DNA from: Selaginella moellendorffii
Taxonomy: Eukaryota; Streptophyta; Lycopodiopsida; Selaginellales; Selaginellaceae
NCBI RefSeq assembly: GCF_000143415.4
Contig: NW_003314280.1
Span: forward strand, 124,001-188,000
Direction of reading: 5' to 3'
Length of the DNA stretch: 64,000 nt
The translations under genes and the position numbers were made by a program. This document shows, piece by piece, positions 11,887-23,408 of this stretch. The notes below the pieces were generated by a model that saw only the letters and a program-made list of their open reading frames with translations, was not told the DNA's origin and did no database searches. Each line of letters begins with the position of its first letter. Positions within the stretch are counted from its first letter, which is position 1.

Positions 11887-12120
11887 TCAAGATTGTAAAC
11901 ATCTATCACTTTGGCTTCCCATTGACACAACTTTGTAATCTCTAGAGACAAACCAAATATTCTTTCGGCTGCTTGCTGAGCAGAACATTAAGTTGTAGTT
12001 ATCTGCATGAGTAGAGTACGTTATAATCCATGAGTTTTTGTCACGAACATGCCTCAACAATCCACACACAGTGGGCCTGTAGATTTGATTGGAGTGTATG
12101 AAGCAATGTGACCCATGCAA
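11887..12120 (-). pseudogene. Unidentified minus-strand coding-like fragment
   Basis: A 77-residue open stretch on the minus strand reads HGSHCFIHSNQIYRPTVCGL and later NYNLMFCSASSRKNIWFVS. It lies directly downstream of the F-box/kelch relic on the same strand and could be its C-terminal part, but I do not recognise the family. No start or splice pattern supports an intact gene. Confidence 0.25.
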
Positions 12121-12169
12121 TGCAATTATATATGTCTCTTTCTAGGAAAGATCTTGTGCCAATAAAACA

Positions 12170-12789
12170 AGTGATGATCTGCTACAAGCTCTCATAATCA
12201 TCTTGTTGTTGTCTATGACGAGCACAAGGTGAAGACTCACTGGTAATATTGGTGATGGTAATGGATCCCATCAATCATCCACTGGATTGTACACCTCGGC
12301 TATCGGATGCATCCCTGCATAAATGCCGCCCACTACGTAGAGTCGGCCATCCATAACAGCAGATGCAAACAACTTTCAAGGACGTAGCTTATGCTAAGGA
12401 ACTCCATCCATTTGTGTGTAGTTCAAAGACACTCAATGTTGCCATATAGTCCCATCCACCAATAAGATAGAGCTTGCTGCCGAGAGCTTGACACACAAAT
12501 CCTCCCATGTGTTCTAATGTGGAATAATCATCCACTCTTTCTAGGTATTGTTGGGATTGAACGCCATGATCAAGATCTCTTTCCCATCATTGAGATACAC
12601 TGTTACCATGAGTATGCCTTCATTCAATCCCTGCATAGAATGATTGTTGTAAAACTTGGCACTGGAGATGAGATTCCTCCATGCTCTGCTCACTTTATGC
12701 ATCTGCCCATGGGCTGATAGTGGCATTTGCAAGAGGCACTGGTACGCAGCATCATCATCTAATCCGGGAATCAGCACTGTTGTTGCCAT
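12170..12789 (-). pseudogene. F-box/kelch-repeat protein, broken
   Basis: The minus strand starting at 12789 encodes LIPGLDDDAAYQCLLQMPLS, then VSRAWRNLISSAKFY, an F-box of the plant F-box/kelch type. Further on, after a frame break, kelch blades appear: FVCQALGSKLYLIGGWDYMA (about 12500-12430), and SAVMDGRLYVVGG-like residues followed by IYAGMHPIAEVYNPVDD (about 12360-12270) in shifted frames. Intact relatives are roughly 350-400 residues with five or so kelch repeats and act as SCF substrate receptors. Here frameshifts and stops break the reading frame, so it is called a pseudogene. Confidence 0.6.
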
Positions 12790-13560
12790 GGGTTGAGGGA
12801 CCTATTTCCACATTTCATGGATCAATTTGTGCCCTATTAACCTCAAAGGAAAGCCACAACTGATTGTTGCCCTAGCTTTCTTGGTGTTGATTTGCTCCTG
12901 ACCATGACAACCTTCCTCTCACTCTTGCAGTTCCTAGCACCGCCTATCTCTTACGCCCCAACACCAAGAAAAACCGCCTACCTGGTGGATGCCCTCTTTT
13001 CCTTGGCACCAACTTTATTCTCTTAGCTACATAAACCCTACTCACACAATCCAATCTGTAGCTAGAGTGGTGCATCATTTCTTTTGTGCAGTTGCATACT
13101 GACTAATGGATCTATGAAAGCGAAGGCTATGTTTCCGACCCATATGTTGGTGGGTCTGCATCCGTGTTCTCTCTCATACGAATCCCAATCTTCCATACAA
13201 GTATGCTCACATTTTAAATTTTTTCTTTTCTTTTTTTTCTTTGCATGATGCTCATGCTCGTATTGTCAACCATCCAGAGCTCTAATCATCACCAATTGTG
13301 AAGTCGTCAGTGGGCACTGGAACATGAGGTTGGTAGTGAATCATCATCATCTGTTAGAAGACCCATTGCGATGAAAAGACAAAGTTTCTTTTGGCACCAG
13401 TTAAGTCGGCTGCTCAGATCATTCAAAGAGGAGCACAGAAGGTAGCTCTGTCTTGTGATGCCATGTGGGTTTCATTGAATTTCTTGTGACATGAATGCTA
13501 GAGCTGCATCAGCTGCCAGGATGTACATGCTAGAATCATGCCTCCAGGTCTGTAAGTTCA
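12790..13560. other. Spacer without recognised gene
   Basis: Between the kelch relic and the HEAT-repeat exons no coding similarity or RNA gene was recognised; a T-rich run lies near 13220-13245. Confidence 0.45.
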
Positions 13561-13579
13561 ACGTTATTACATAAATGAC

Positions 13580-14985
13580 ACAGCAGAAGTTACCTTCTCC
13601 TGCACCGAATCATGAGCATTCCAGTGCTTGTAAACTTCACTTACACGATAAACCATTGCCAAAGTCGTGGTAGAAATCTCTGGCGAGTCATCTCCAATTC
13701 CAAGTGGAAGCAATGGCAAGAGCAGTGGTAGGTCGTCTGACTCTTTGTTTCAGTGATTGGGCATATTTCATCTGGCTCATACTAAGCCATTGAGCAACAT
13801 ATGCAAAAAAGCCCGCAAACAAAAGACTTAAACCTCAGAGAGAGACACAAATGGCTTATTTACCTTTCTCACTGTACTGGAATGATCAAATGAAACCGCT
13901 TTGATGCCTGAAGCAACATGTTGGGCAACCATACCAGCTGGCAACCTGCATAAAACAATGTTATTGAGTGCGGATACAACTGCATATCTCACTTGTAGAA
14001 AAAACATCAGTTATTCATCTTTTTTTTTTTTTTTTGCAGACATCTCTACAAACCCGTGAGTGAGCATGAAAAATGTTCAGAAGTAGTGTGTTCAGTATAG
14101 CATTTGCATTCTCACCTATAACATCAGGTGCATGACTGGATAATCTAGACAGCAGTGCACAAGAAGCTTTTTTAATTTCGTGAAAAGAATCCGACAACAT
14201 CACACAGATTGCCTACAAAGGCAGCCAATTACAACACGAAAGTGAAAGAACACTAATGCTGACACTTGTTATGTGCTCAGAGAACTCACAAACGCTCTCC
14301 ACTGAGCATTGACAAATTATAGCATTGAGCAAGTTGATTAAACTCAGATGTATCTCTTCGGAATGTTAAAAAACTGGAAGCTGCCCTGCCACTAAGTTTT
14401 CCAGATTAAAAAAAAGGGAAAAATCAGCACAGGACGTGATTACAAGTCTGCTCAGCTATTGTGGGAACTATCAAAAATATTGTTTGCTCCACCTAGATCA
14501 AAAACTTCAGTACAAAAATTTTGGATTTTTAAAAAACAAACCTCTACTAAAAGCTTTACAACTCTAGAAATCATGTTCATGGCAGCTTCTCGACACCTCT
14601 CCACGGGGTTGTGAAGTATTTTTTACAACCAGCTTCAGTATCATATCGTCTCAAACAATTTAAAACACCAACAAAAGATTTTTTGCTTTGGGAGATAAAA
14701 AAGAGGATAGAAAAAATAGCTAGAGCATAGTTGGAGAATAAGCTTCAGTAACAAGAAGCTTGTCAAGGCACTCCAATGACTTTTGCCTTGTGTTCGATCT
14801 GTGTCAGAGAGGCAGTTTAAATCTCACTCGATCGTCTGGAAGTATGAAAATCCATCACTGGAGCTCAATTACATGGTGCGATTCAATGTGATCACTTACC
14901 TGGACGAATTCCATGGCAGCTATGGCTTGATCGACTGCATTCGAGGGAGCATTATCGGCATCTGTCCAAAATCCCTGCTAGGTGG
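13580..14985 (-). CDS. DNAAF5/HEATR2-like HEAT-repeat protein, N-terminal exons (partial or decayed)
   Basis: Several minus-strand exon-like blocks with plausible GT-AG borders encode HEAT helices. These are DADNAPSNAVDQAIAAMEFVQ (14970-14900, donor GTAAGTG), KSLECLDKLL (about 14790-14760), NPVERCREAAMNMISRVVKL (about 14625-14555), LSDSFHEIKKASCALLSRLS (14200-14110), LPAGMVAQHVASGIKAVSF (about 13950-13890) and LLPLLPLGIGDDSPEIS (about 13730-13670). The order and motifs resemble dynein axonemal assembly factor 5, a cytoplasmic factor for preassembly of axonemal dyneins, kept in plants with flagellated sperm. I could not build one uninterrupted model, and no C-terminal half is evident, so it may be a truncated copy. 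Another HEAT-repeat protein cannot be excluded. Confidence 0.5.
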
Positions 14986-15069
14986 GCTTAGGGCAACAAA
15001 AATTTAAAGGAACCTCATGACATGCAGCCATGGTGAAATGCCGAAAATACATAAGCTCTCCTGGAAAAT

Positions 15070-15102
<33 letters not shown>

Positions 15103-15104
15103 AA
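15070..15104. repeat. Compound GT/GA microsatellite
   Basis: A (GT)n run changes directly into a (GA)n run of about nine units. It is a simple sequence repeat with no coding role visible. Confidence 0.9.
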
Positions 15105-18100
15105 GAATGCACTCAGATTTGTATGTTGCCTTTTCTTGTTCTTCAACACCCTGCTGCTTTTCCTAGCTCTTGTTAGCCCTAAAAGCCACAATTCACTAGT
15201 TGAAAAGTTATGACCTTCCACAATTATATCTCAGCCGTTAGATCTTGGCATATGCCCAAAATAAGCGTCTTCAGCATATACCATTATTATATTGGCTCTT
15301 TTGTTTAAATATATGAGTATTAGCTGGGGAGATAGTACACCAAAGCATAATGGATTAGTTAAGCTACAAATTTTATTACATTCATGAATAAATTTGTGGG
15401 GACACTAAATGGCATTAGAGAGAATATATGTTAGATCTAAGAAATGCTTAATAGTTTGTAGCAACAAACTGTTATGGATCAAAGATGAAACATTAGTTAT
15501 AAACACAATAACAGATTCATTCTTTAAAAGCAAGTTATATGGTGAATATGAACCATTAGATTACAGCAAAGAATAGTCATATATGGGAAAGAATAAGTTT
15601 TTGTTATTGGTTGGTTTGATTTTTTAAGTTATATTTTATTTTCTGATTAAAATTTTAAAGATTATAGTTTTTGACATAATAGGTAATGATGAAATGGTTT
15701 GTTTTTTCAAATATATAAAGCTGCAGAATTTACTATTTTAAAATAAGACTTTGACTGTGTATATATGTTGGACTTATATATATTTATTCTTTAAATGCTT
15801 TTGAGAACCATGTGTTTCCTTTTGGATTAGCCACTAGGTTATAGCTGTATGAAAAGCTTTTCTCTTAGAGCATATGTTTGCAATGATTAACATGGTTATG
15901 ATGGAAAGATAATGCCATGAGGGATTCTAATGGCATGGAGTGTCCCATTTTCAAGCTACATCAAGAGCATTTAACTTCATGAATTTGGGAAGTTGTTGTG
16001 TTAATCACAGATGTTATGCCTTTCAATAAAATTAATATTAGCATAGAAAAAGTGTTATTTAGGGTTTACTTATTTATCTTCATCCTCAAAACAGTCTCAA
16101 AGAAATTAAAATGAAAAGATTGAAGATTGTTTATTAAAGGTTGAGATTGACATCTTTTAAAGGTGCTTTGATTAATTGATAAATAAAAGCTTTATTCTTT
16201 TCTTAATAAATTTATAAAATTTTAAAAAATTTACAAAGGATTATCGTTGTTTTATGCCTATAATATTATTTACTATTATTAGCATATTAACTATTGAATA
16301 CTAGGGTTGGGCTAATCAAATACACTTCTATATTCTATGCATCTAGGGGTGAGGAGCAATTTTGGTTCTCCCTAAAAGGTGTTTAAATTTGTGTGTTTGG
16401 TTTAGCTTTTGCATTGTTTAGATTATTCTTGTAGCTTTTCCATTTCTTCTCTTTTGCTTTTCTTATTTTTATTCATCTTTATGGCAGAATAGAATACTCA
16501 TCCTTTGTAGAAGCATCTTCTTCATTTGACTCTAGAATAACAATTGATTTAATTATTTGATGCTATATGGTTGCAATTGAATAATGAAACTTAATTGATG
16601 GTAATATTCATGGTGTATGGTGCAACTTCTCTTGCCTTTAATGCCAATCCTCATGTTTGGGTAAATTTCTTCAATGGGAATCTTGAGGATGATGCATACA
16701 GTTAGTTTGATCACTTTATGGTAACTGATGATGTGGGGCTTTGATATGGGTTTCCCACATGTCTCAAGAGATAATAATGTAATAGTACAAGAGTTTAAGT
16801 GCAACCACTCATATAAATTGGAGCTTTCTTCCTAACATGTAGAGCCAATATTTTAGAGTAGATCAAGTTGGGAATGCTGTGCTTAGTACTTTGTCAAGAT
16901 TTTATGAGACTTTTATATAAGATAACTACTTTGAAAATTAAATGATGAAGAGACAAAATTTTTGAGAAAGAAAAATTTAGAATAAGAAGAAAGAAATTTT
17001 ATAGAAATAAAATTTTAAAATTTTAAAAGGACTGACCTATAATAACTTCTAATTAAAAGTGATTTAGGTTGAAAATTAGTACAACAACTCCAAAATTAAA
17101 TATCTAGATTGTAAGCTATAAACTATGGTTCATTAGGATTATAATTAGGTAATATCATGCTACAACTTATGATTTCAAAATCTCTAAGAAACTTTGAAAC
17201 TTTGAAAAAGTTTCTGCAAGATTGTCTCTTGCCAAAGGATTTTAAATCATATATAGCTAAAAATCAAGAAAATTTTAATTTTAAAATAAAATTGCTATTA
17301 GATTATTAAGCAATACTTACTATTCAGCAATTATCTAAAGGAGAATATTATTATAAACAAACTTAGATTATAAGAAATATTAAATTTTTTTTATAAACCT
17401 AGTCTAGCACATTACTATTTATGTAATATTACTTTAATATGTTTTTCATGGTACTATATTTAATATAATATAATAATATTATCAAAATATAATAGAATTT
17501 AAGGTTATTTTAATTTATGTTATTTTAAAATAATATGTATTGTGTTTCAAGATTATTGTTTGTAAATAAAGTGTTATTATTGATTTTTATCCTCTTTAAG
17601 TCTTCATTTTCTAAATTTGATTGTTGATATTTTGATTATAAAGAACATAAAAAAAAATTAAACTTAGATCTAACATACAAGAATAATATAATGAAATGTC
17701 ATATATTTTTAAGTATAACCTAATATAATTATCAAAATATAATAAAAACTATAAAAAATATTTCTTAAATGAGTTTTTTAAAAAAGCTTACAATTCACAT
17801 ATATTTATATAGCTTTGATTTACATTAATTTTAAGTTTGATAGTTTTTGAGGATTTTAATAAGTGAGAATAATTTTCTTAAGTCTTCAAGAATAGATTTT
17901 TCTACAAAAATAATAATATTTTAAAGATATTCTTAATAATTACATGTTTGGATTATATATACATCACCAAAGATTTCCCTAGATAGCAAAATTGAAATTT
18001 ACTTTTTGATATAAATAGTAATATGTTTTTCATAAGATTAGCAACCTTCCTTATTCCTTCTTTCTTCAAATACCAAATCCGTTATATAGTTTTTCTCTAA

Positions 18101-18485
18101 CATCCTTATTTAGGCCAACTATCAATGTCTTATTTTTTCAATATTCAAAATTCACTATTCTGTAATAGCTTACTACAGGTCTCATCTTCTCTCATTTGCA
18201 ATAATGTGTTAGCTTGGACTATTGAAATAGGAGATTGTGACTGTAGGATACCATTATTTGAACGAACTTACGATGTTAGTTTTTGTAGCAGTGGATTGTA
18301 ACACATTTGCTAAAGACCATTTGATAATAAGATTGAAATGGTGACCTTTGACCTAAGATTGACAGATTGAGTTTGGTGGCCCGAACTCATGTTTCTATGC
18401 TCCCTAACATCATAAGCCATTCTAAGGAAGCTTCTGAATCTAGTGTCAAGCAATGCAACTGATGTTAGATCTCCTTAGATATCCT
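15105..18485. other. AT-rich intergenic region, no gene recognised
   Basis: About 3.4 kb of strongly AT-rich DNA up to the assembly gap. Open frames are short and of low complexity; no transposon protein, RNA gene or terminal repeat was recognised on either strand. Confidence 0.6.
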
Positions 18486-19279
18486 NNNNNNNNNNNNNNN
18501 NNNNNNNNNNNNNNNNNNNNNNNNNNNNNNNNNNNNNNNNNNNNNNNNNNNNNNNNNNNNNNNNNNNNNNNNNNNNNNNNNNNNNNNNNNNNNNNNNNNN
18601 NNNNNNNNNNNNNNNNNNNNNNNNNNNNNNNNNNNNNNNNNNNNNNNNNNNNNNNNNNNNNNNNNNNNNNNNNNNNNNNNNNNNNNNNNNNNNNNNNNNN
18701 NNNNNNNNNNNNNNNNNNNNNNNNNNNNNNNNNNNNNNNNNNNNNNNNNNNNNNNNNNNNNNNNNNNNNNNNNNNNNNNNNNNNNNNNNNNNNNNNNNNN
18801 NNNNNNNNNNNNNNNNNNNNNNNNNNNNNNNNNNNNNNNNNNNNNNNNNNNNNNNNNNNNNNNNNNNNNNNNNNNNNNNNNNNNNNNNNNNNNNNNNNNN
18901 NNNNNNNNNNNNNNNNNNNNNNNNNNNNNNNNNNNNNNNNNNNNNNNNNNNNNNNNNNNNNNNNNNNNNNNNNNNNNNNNNNNNNNNNNNNNNNNNNNNN
19001 NNNNNNNNNNNNNNNNNNNNNNNNNNNNNNNNNNNNNNNNNNNNNNNNNNNNNNNNNNNNNNNNNNNNNNNNNNNNNNNNNNNNNNNNNNNNNNNNNNNN
19101 NNNNNNNNNNNNNNNNNNNNNNNNNNNNNNNNNNNNNNNNNNNNNNNNNNNNNNNNNNNNNNNNNNNNNNNNNNNNNNNNNNNNNNNNNNNNNNNNNNNN
19201 NNNNNNNNNNNNNNNNNNNNNNNNNNNNNNNNNNNNNNNNNNNNNNNNNNNNNNNNNNNNNNNNNNNNNNNNNNNNNNN
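18486..19279. other. Assembly gap (N run)
   Basis: A run of 794 N bases. Open frames that appear to cross it are artefacts of undefined codons. Confidence 0.99.
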
Positions 19280-20806
19280 TAGTCAAGCAAAGCCACAATG
19301 GCTACAACAGGCAATAAGTGAACTATTTATTAGAGCAAGAAAATATCATACTTGTAGCATATCTGATCTCTCTCCCTTTAACCCAACTAGAAAAGGGGCA
19401 ATTGCTTAATGAGAGAGCCCTTAATGGCTATTTTATCCCCATTTATCCCCTAAGGTTCGAAGGATCCATAGTAATAGTATATCTAAATCTTATCCCATGA
19501 TCACATGCACTACACACACCCCCCCCCCCTTCAGAGATGTCAATGTCCTCATTGACTATTGACTAATAACCCTTACTAAGCCAAAGGGAACCAACAGCTC
19601 CATTTCCACACTGAATCTACCAATCCTTCCATTGTGTAGACTAGCTATTCCATGTGAGGCAACTAATCATCCACCCGTACCACAGTCCTACGGTAGATAC
19701 CTTCGTCTGTGGATACTTCACACAAGAGGAAGAAGTGGAAAAAGAAAGAAAAGAGGTAAGTGTGAAGTTTGAAGATAGGGAGGAAAACTTGATGGGAAAC
19801 TCTATAAGCAAATTAAACCCTGATGTAAAAGAAAAAGTGCAAAAAAATGTGAAAAGAGAAGAAAAATAGAGGAAAAAGAGTGAGTACCCAAAAAACTTAA
19901 CCCATACTTGGATTTCAACTTAGAAAAGTGTAATATGCAAATGTAACCTTATAATGACTTCAGATGGATTGGCCAAAATCAAGAAAGAAAGAGAGGTAGA
20001 AGAGGGGATGCATTGCCTAAGTTTGGTTGGAGTAGAAATAATAAAGGATGGAGTGATATGGTGGAGTGCCCAAATGGTGGTGGCACTTTGAGAAGGTGGC
20101 CATCTCTAAAAGTGTTAAGCCTCTGGTTTAATATGTCAGACTAAAGAAAACAGCAGCTAAAAAGGATGGCATAGTCTTTGGATTGCCAGTAAAGAGAGGT
20201 GGCATGTGTCCACTGAGTGCTGGAGTAGGAGAAAGTGGCTTCGGCTTTTGTGGCATTGCCTAAAAATCCACCTAGGAGCCTTGAGTGAATAGATTCACCT
20301 ATTTACAAGAAGGTTGCTCTAGAAAAGCTAGCACCTTGTCGGTAAATGGTTATAATGATATCTCGAAAATAGCACATCCAAATGAGGTGTCTTCTACTGT
20401 TGGTGCATGTACAAGTGTCTGTGGTATGGTGTAAATATGACCTCAAACGGAGATGTGGATAATGGTGAAAGACTGAAAGATGCAAGATGGGCATCTAGAG
20501 GTAAGTGTACGCAATGCTACTAGAGTGATTGGTGATGGATTTGTAAGTGTATATTATATAGAGTGTGTGTGGGAAATGTATAGGGTAGAGTAATGGTAAG
20601 GGAAGGGCCAAAGAATTTGGAATATAAACTGAACTAAATGAGGACCCTCCATACAAATGGCAATGTAGCCTAAGCATGAAATCCAAGGCAAGAGCCATGG
20701 TCTAGTGGAGAAACACCCTCTACAAGTAAGAAAAGAAGCCATGAAAGTAAAGTGAAAGAAAAGAAGTAAAAGAAAAAGAAGAGAGGAGGAACACCTCACT
20801 AGATGA
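19280..20806. other. Repeat-derived spacer with LTR-like block
   Basis: No gene is recognised. The block around 19365-19470 (CCCTTTAACCCAACTAG then AAAAGGGGCAATTGCTTAATG) resembles LTR-like sequences at 23580-23680 and 24001-24070, so it may be the 3' LTR remnant of the decayed gypsy element. The rest is purine-rich, low-complexity sequence. Confidence 0.4.
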
Positions 20807-20950
20807 AACATTTGATGTGAGAGTGGTTGTGAGCATGTAGGAGCTCACGTCCATCAACATCTACTAGCATGTATGCTCCACCTCCAATGTGGAGCTAGAC
20901 AAAGTAGGGACCAGTCCAGCAAGGAAAGAACTTCGAATGCGGCAAAGGAG
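20807..20950 (-). pseudogene. Ty3/gypsy integrase C-terminal (GPY/F) fragment
   Basis: On the minus strand this encodes PHSKFFPCWTGPYFV, a stop, then GGGAYMLVDVDGRELLHAHN and HIKCFI. This is the GPY/F motif and following strand typical of the C-terminus of plant gypsy integrases (family pattern F.P.W.GPY...G.Y.L.D.DG). It is broken and short. Same strand and order as the decayed gag at 22.6-23.3 kb suggest both belong to one element later interrupted by other insertions. Confidence 0.6.
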
Positions 20951-21193
20951 AGAACGCTACTATTGGACTTGAGGCCTTTGTCCCTTGCTCTCTGACTGTT
21001 CCAACACCTAAGAAGGTTGGCAAATCACTCCCCTTTTGCAAAACATGGAGCTGGGGTCAACCTAAAGGTGGCTATGCCATAATTTGTAGATCTAAGTCAT
21101 TGGAATTTGCCGAGGATGGAGAAGACTCAGCTTGAGAAAGTGTTGTATCATACTTAAGTTGCCTTGAGATATGGTAAAAGGGTGCCAATTTGC

Positions 21194-21387
21194 TATAAGC
21201 TCCTGAATTTGGACTTCCCGAGAGGTCATCCAACCCAATACTATTCAAACCCAAGGATGCTTAACCCTAAATATCTCAAGACCCTTAACCAATTGGAAAA
21301 AAGGGTGCACTTTTATTCATGGGCTCTTTCCCTCTATATTTGAACCCTATGGATCATCTTTCAAGTCGTTCTCTTTGGTTTCTTATA
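21194..21387 (-). repeat. 3' LTR of the TRIM-like element
   Basis: This 194-bp copy matches 21733-21926 in length and over most positions, with scattered substitutions. It is the downstream LTR in minus-strand orientation. Confidence 0.75.
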
Positions 21388-21404
21388 AACCATCATGCTT
21401 CCCT

Positions 21405-21680
21405 CCAAGTTCACGCCCTTGTGAACAGAAGCTGAGAGCTGCAGTTCTCCCAAGAGCCTCGCTCTCTTGACACCCTACCCCTTGGGTCGAGCCCAACGGG
21501 AGCAAACTAGACCAGCCAAATGTCAATCAATATGTGGGGAATCACCAAGTTCACGCCCTTGTGAACAGAAGCTGAGAGCTGCAGTTCTCCCAAGAGCCTC
21601 GTTCTCTTGACACCCTACCCCTTGGGTCGAGCCCAACGGGAGCAAACTAGACCAACCAAATGTCAATCAATATGTGGTGT
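21405..21680. repeat. 140-bp tandem duplication inside the TRIM-like element
   Basis: Two head-to-tail copies start at 21405 and 21545, both beginning CCAAGTTCACGCCC and differing at only a few positions. The near identity suggests a recent slip or unequal exchange compared with the more diverged LTRs. Confidence 0.9.
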
Positions 21681-21732
21681 GATTCCCCTAGCCAATTAAT
21701 AGAGTCAGATCTGAGACCTCTTTAATACCAAA

Positions 21733-21926
21733 TATAAGCTTTTAAATTTGGACTTCCTGAGAGGTCACCCAGCCCAATACTATTCAAACCCAAGGACACT
21801 TAACACCAATTATCCCAAGACTATTAACCAATTGGAAAAGGGGGTGCATTTTTATTCATGGGTCCTTTTCCTCTATATTTAAACCTCATGGATCGTTTTT
21901 CAAGTCATTCTCTTTTGTTGCTTACA
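21733..21926 (-). repeat. 5' LTR of the TRIM-like element
   Basis: A 194-bp direct repeat adjacent to the worn primer site at 21718-21732 on the minus strand. Its outer end GCTTACA abuts the TTTGC target duplication. Confidence 0.75.
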
Positions 21927-22143
21927 TTTGCTACATGCCTAATCTATACCGACATCAAATACATTGAATACTGCAAATGTCTGGTCAAAGCAATTGGATT
22001 GATAGAAGTAGTAAGGTTGTAGACGTCTCTAAAGCATAAAAAGAAGAGCCCTTGGCCAAAATAAATGGCCTAGAAGCCTTTACCTTATCCATAAGTTGCT
22101 CAAAGTTGCCCAAGATGCTCGTGACAAAGAGAAACAAGGTTGA

Positions 22144-22619
22144 AAAATGGAAGGAGATGTAGATTTATATAACCGTTGACCTTCAGGGGTAGAGTAACCA
22201 CTAATCTCTTGCAATAACCAGTACCCAATAATTAATAATCGGTAATCGATAATTCTCTGCTCTCACTCCTACTCTAGTGCCTACTCCAACACCAACTCCT
22301 ACTCTTGCACCTACTCTAGTGCCAACTTTTGCACTTGCTCTTGCTCCTGCACCTCCTCCTGCTCCTACTCCTACTCCCTAAAGGTTACTTCTTTCCCAAG
22401 AAACTCTCACCAAAGTTTAGCCCAAAAGAGAAAAATGAGTACGTTGGTCTCAATTTTTTACCATTTTAACTGTAAGGAGGCTTGTTGGAAAAAGTGTAGC
22501 CCCATCTACCACACTACTCCAAGAATTTGTGATGAAAATGCCTTAATATCTTGCAAGATCCAAGAAAATATAATTTAGAACACCAATTTTGTGAAAAAAC
22601 ATCTACATATCACCAATCT
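22144..22619. repeat. 470-bp repeat unit A, copy 1
   Basis: Matches 24560-25037 closely over its full length. The conserved block starts AAAATGGAAGGAGATGTAG and ends CTACATATCACCAATCT. A core of 450 bp (22158-22607) has TGTAG...CTACA ends like an LTR, preceded by the purine tract AAATGGAAGGAGA. It contains a degenerate CTCCTACTCCTGCACC-type minisatellite (about 22255-22382). No primer site for initiator tRNA is visible beside it, so LTR identity is unproven. Confidence 0.75.
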
Positions 22620-23349
22620 GGATACTTAAAGACCAATGGGATCCTCTTTGCTATAAATGCATTCACATATTTTTGAATGGTTTCTGCTTGCTTTACCCTA
22701 CTCAGCTCATCCCTTAGGTGTAAAGTAGCATTCGGTGGAATATATGTTGTGCGAATCTTCACTTTCATCATTTCCCAAGTGGCCACTAGTCCTTTGTTGG
22801 CCTCTGTTGTTCTCTACCAAGACTTAACATTATCTGCTAAGTATGGTTTTGCACATGGGACCTTTTCCAAGCTCGGTAACTGCAATGCTCGGAAGTAATC
22901 CTCCATATCGTAAAACCAATCCTCCACCATTTTATAGTCATTCACTTAAAGACCGGTGGGGGCTTTGATTTGTACTTGGGAATTGCTTAGGGGACTGATT
23001 CCACTTTGGTTTGTTCAACCTTATTTGGTTCCGCCTCATTCCCTACTAAAGGGTCCATGCATTTTGCACTGCTGGCCTCTTTTTGCTTTTACTTTTGCTT
23101 GTCGTCACACTTTAGTTTGCATACCAAGGTCTCTAGCAAGACATTAGTTTATGCCAATTGTCCTTCTAGAACATTCAATCGAGCTTTGGATGACCGAACT
23201 TCTCCATCAAACTCCTATTTGGAAGATTCCTCACTAGAGTCTTCCTCATGCAAGGATTCCTCATCTATAGCTTTTGGTTCGACTAAAGGCTCCAACTTTG
23301 GAGGAGGTTCCGTCTTCGCCTTGGTTCTCTTATGCCCTGTCTTAGCCAT
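22620..23349 (-). pseudogene. Decayed Ty3/gypsy gag
   Basis: From an ATG at 23349 the minus strand encodes a charged leader (HKRTKAKTEPPPKLEPLVEP), then KMVEDWFYDMEDYFRALQL, YLADNVKSW, a stop, RTTEANKGLVATWEMMKVKI and DELSRVKQAETIQKYVNAF. This parallels the gag of the element at the start of the window position by position. Several in-frame stops interrupt it, and the zinc knuckle and pol that should follow are missing because repeat unit A sits immediately downstream. Confidence 0.75.
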
Positions 23350-23393
23350 CTCCTAGCAATCCACCTTTATCCTTCACTAGAATTAAGGAAAAG

Positions 23394-23407
23394 GCTCCAA
23401 TACCAAA
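23394..23407 (-). promoter_or_regulatory. Worn initiator tRNA-Met primer binding site
   Basis: The minus strand reads TTTGGTATTGGAGCC just upstream of the decayed gag, one or two changes from the standard site. It indicates that an LTR should begin near 23409 and extend rightwards. Confidence 0.55.
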
Positions 23408-23408
23408 T

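Larger units (their letters stand above)
21189..21931 (-). mobile_element. TRIM-like miniature LTR element with 5-bp target duplication
   Basis: Two direct repeats of 194 bp (21194-21387 and 21733-21926) flank a 345-bp non-coding interior. The repeats have short inverted ends (TATAAGC/GCTTACA on the plus strand), and the whole is flanked by identical TTTGC at 21189-21193 and 21927-21931. On the minus strand the base pairs just inside the right repeat read TTGGTATTAAAGAGG, a worn initiator-tRNA-Met primer site. A purine-rich GGAGGGAAG lies close to the left repeat, as expected for a polypurine tract. Total length is 733 bp and there is no coding capacity. Terminal-repeat retrotransposons in miniature have this layout and are mobilised in trans. 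The interior carries a tandem duplication. Confidence 0.8.

Noticed and set aside
18453-19409. Open frames of 277-318 residues on both strands across this interval
   Set aside because: They consist almost entirely of undefined residues from the N run.
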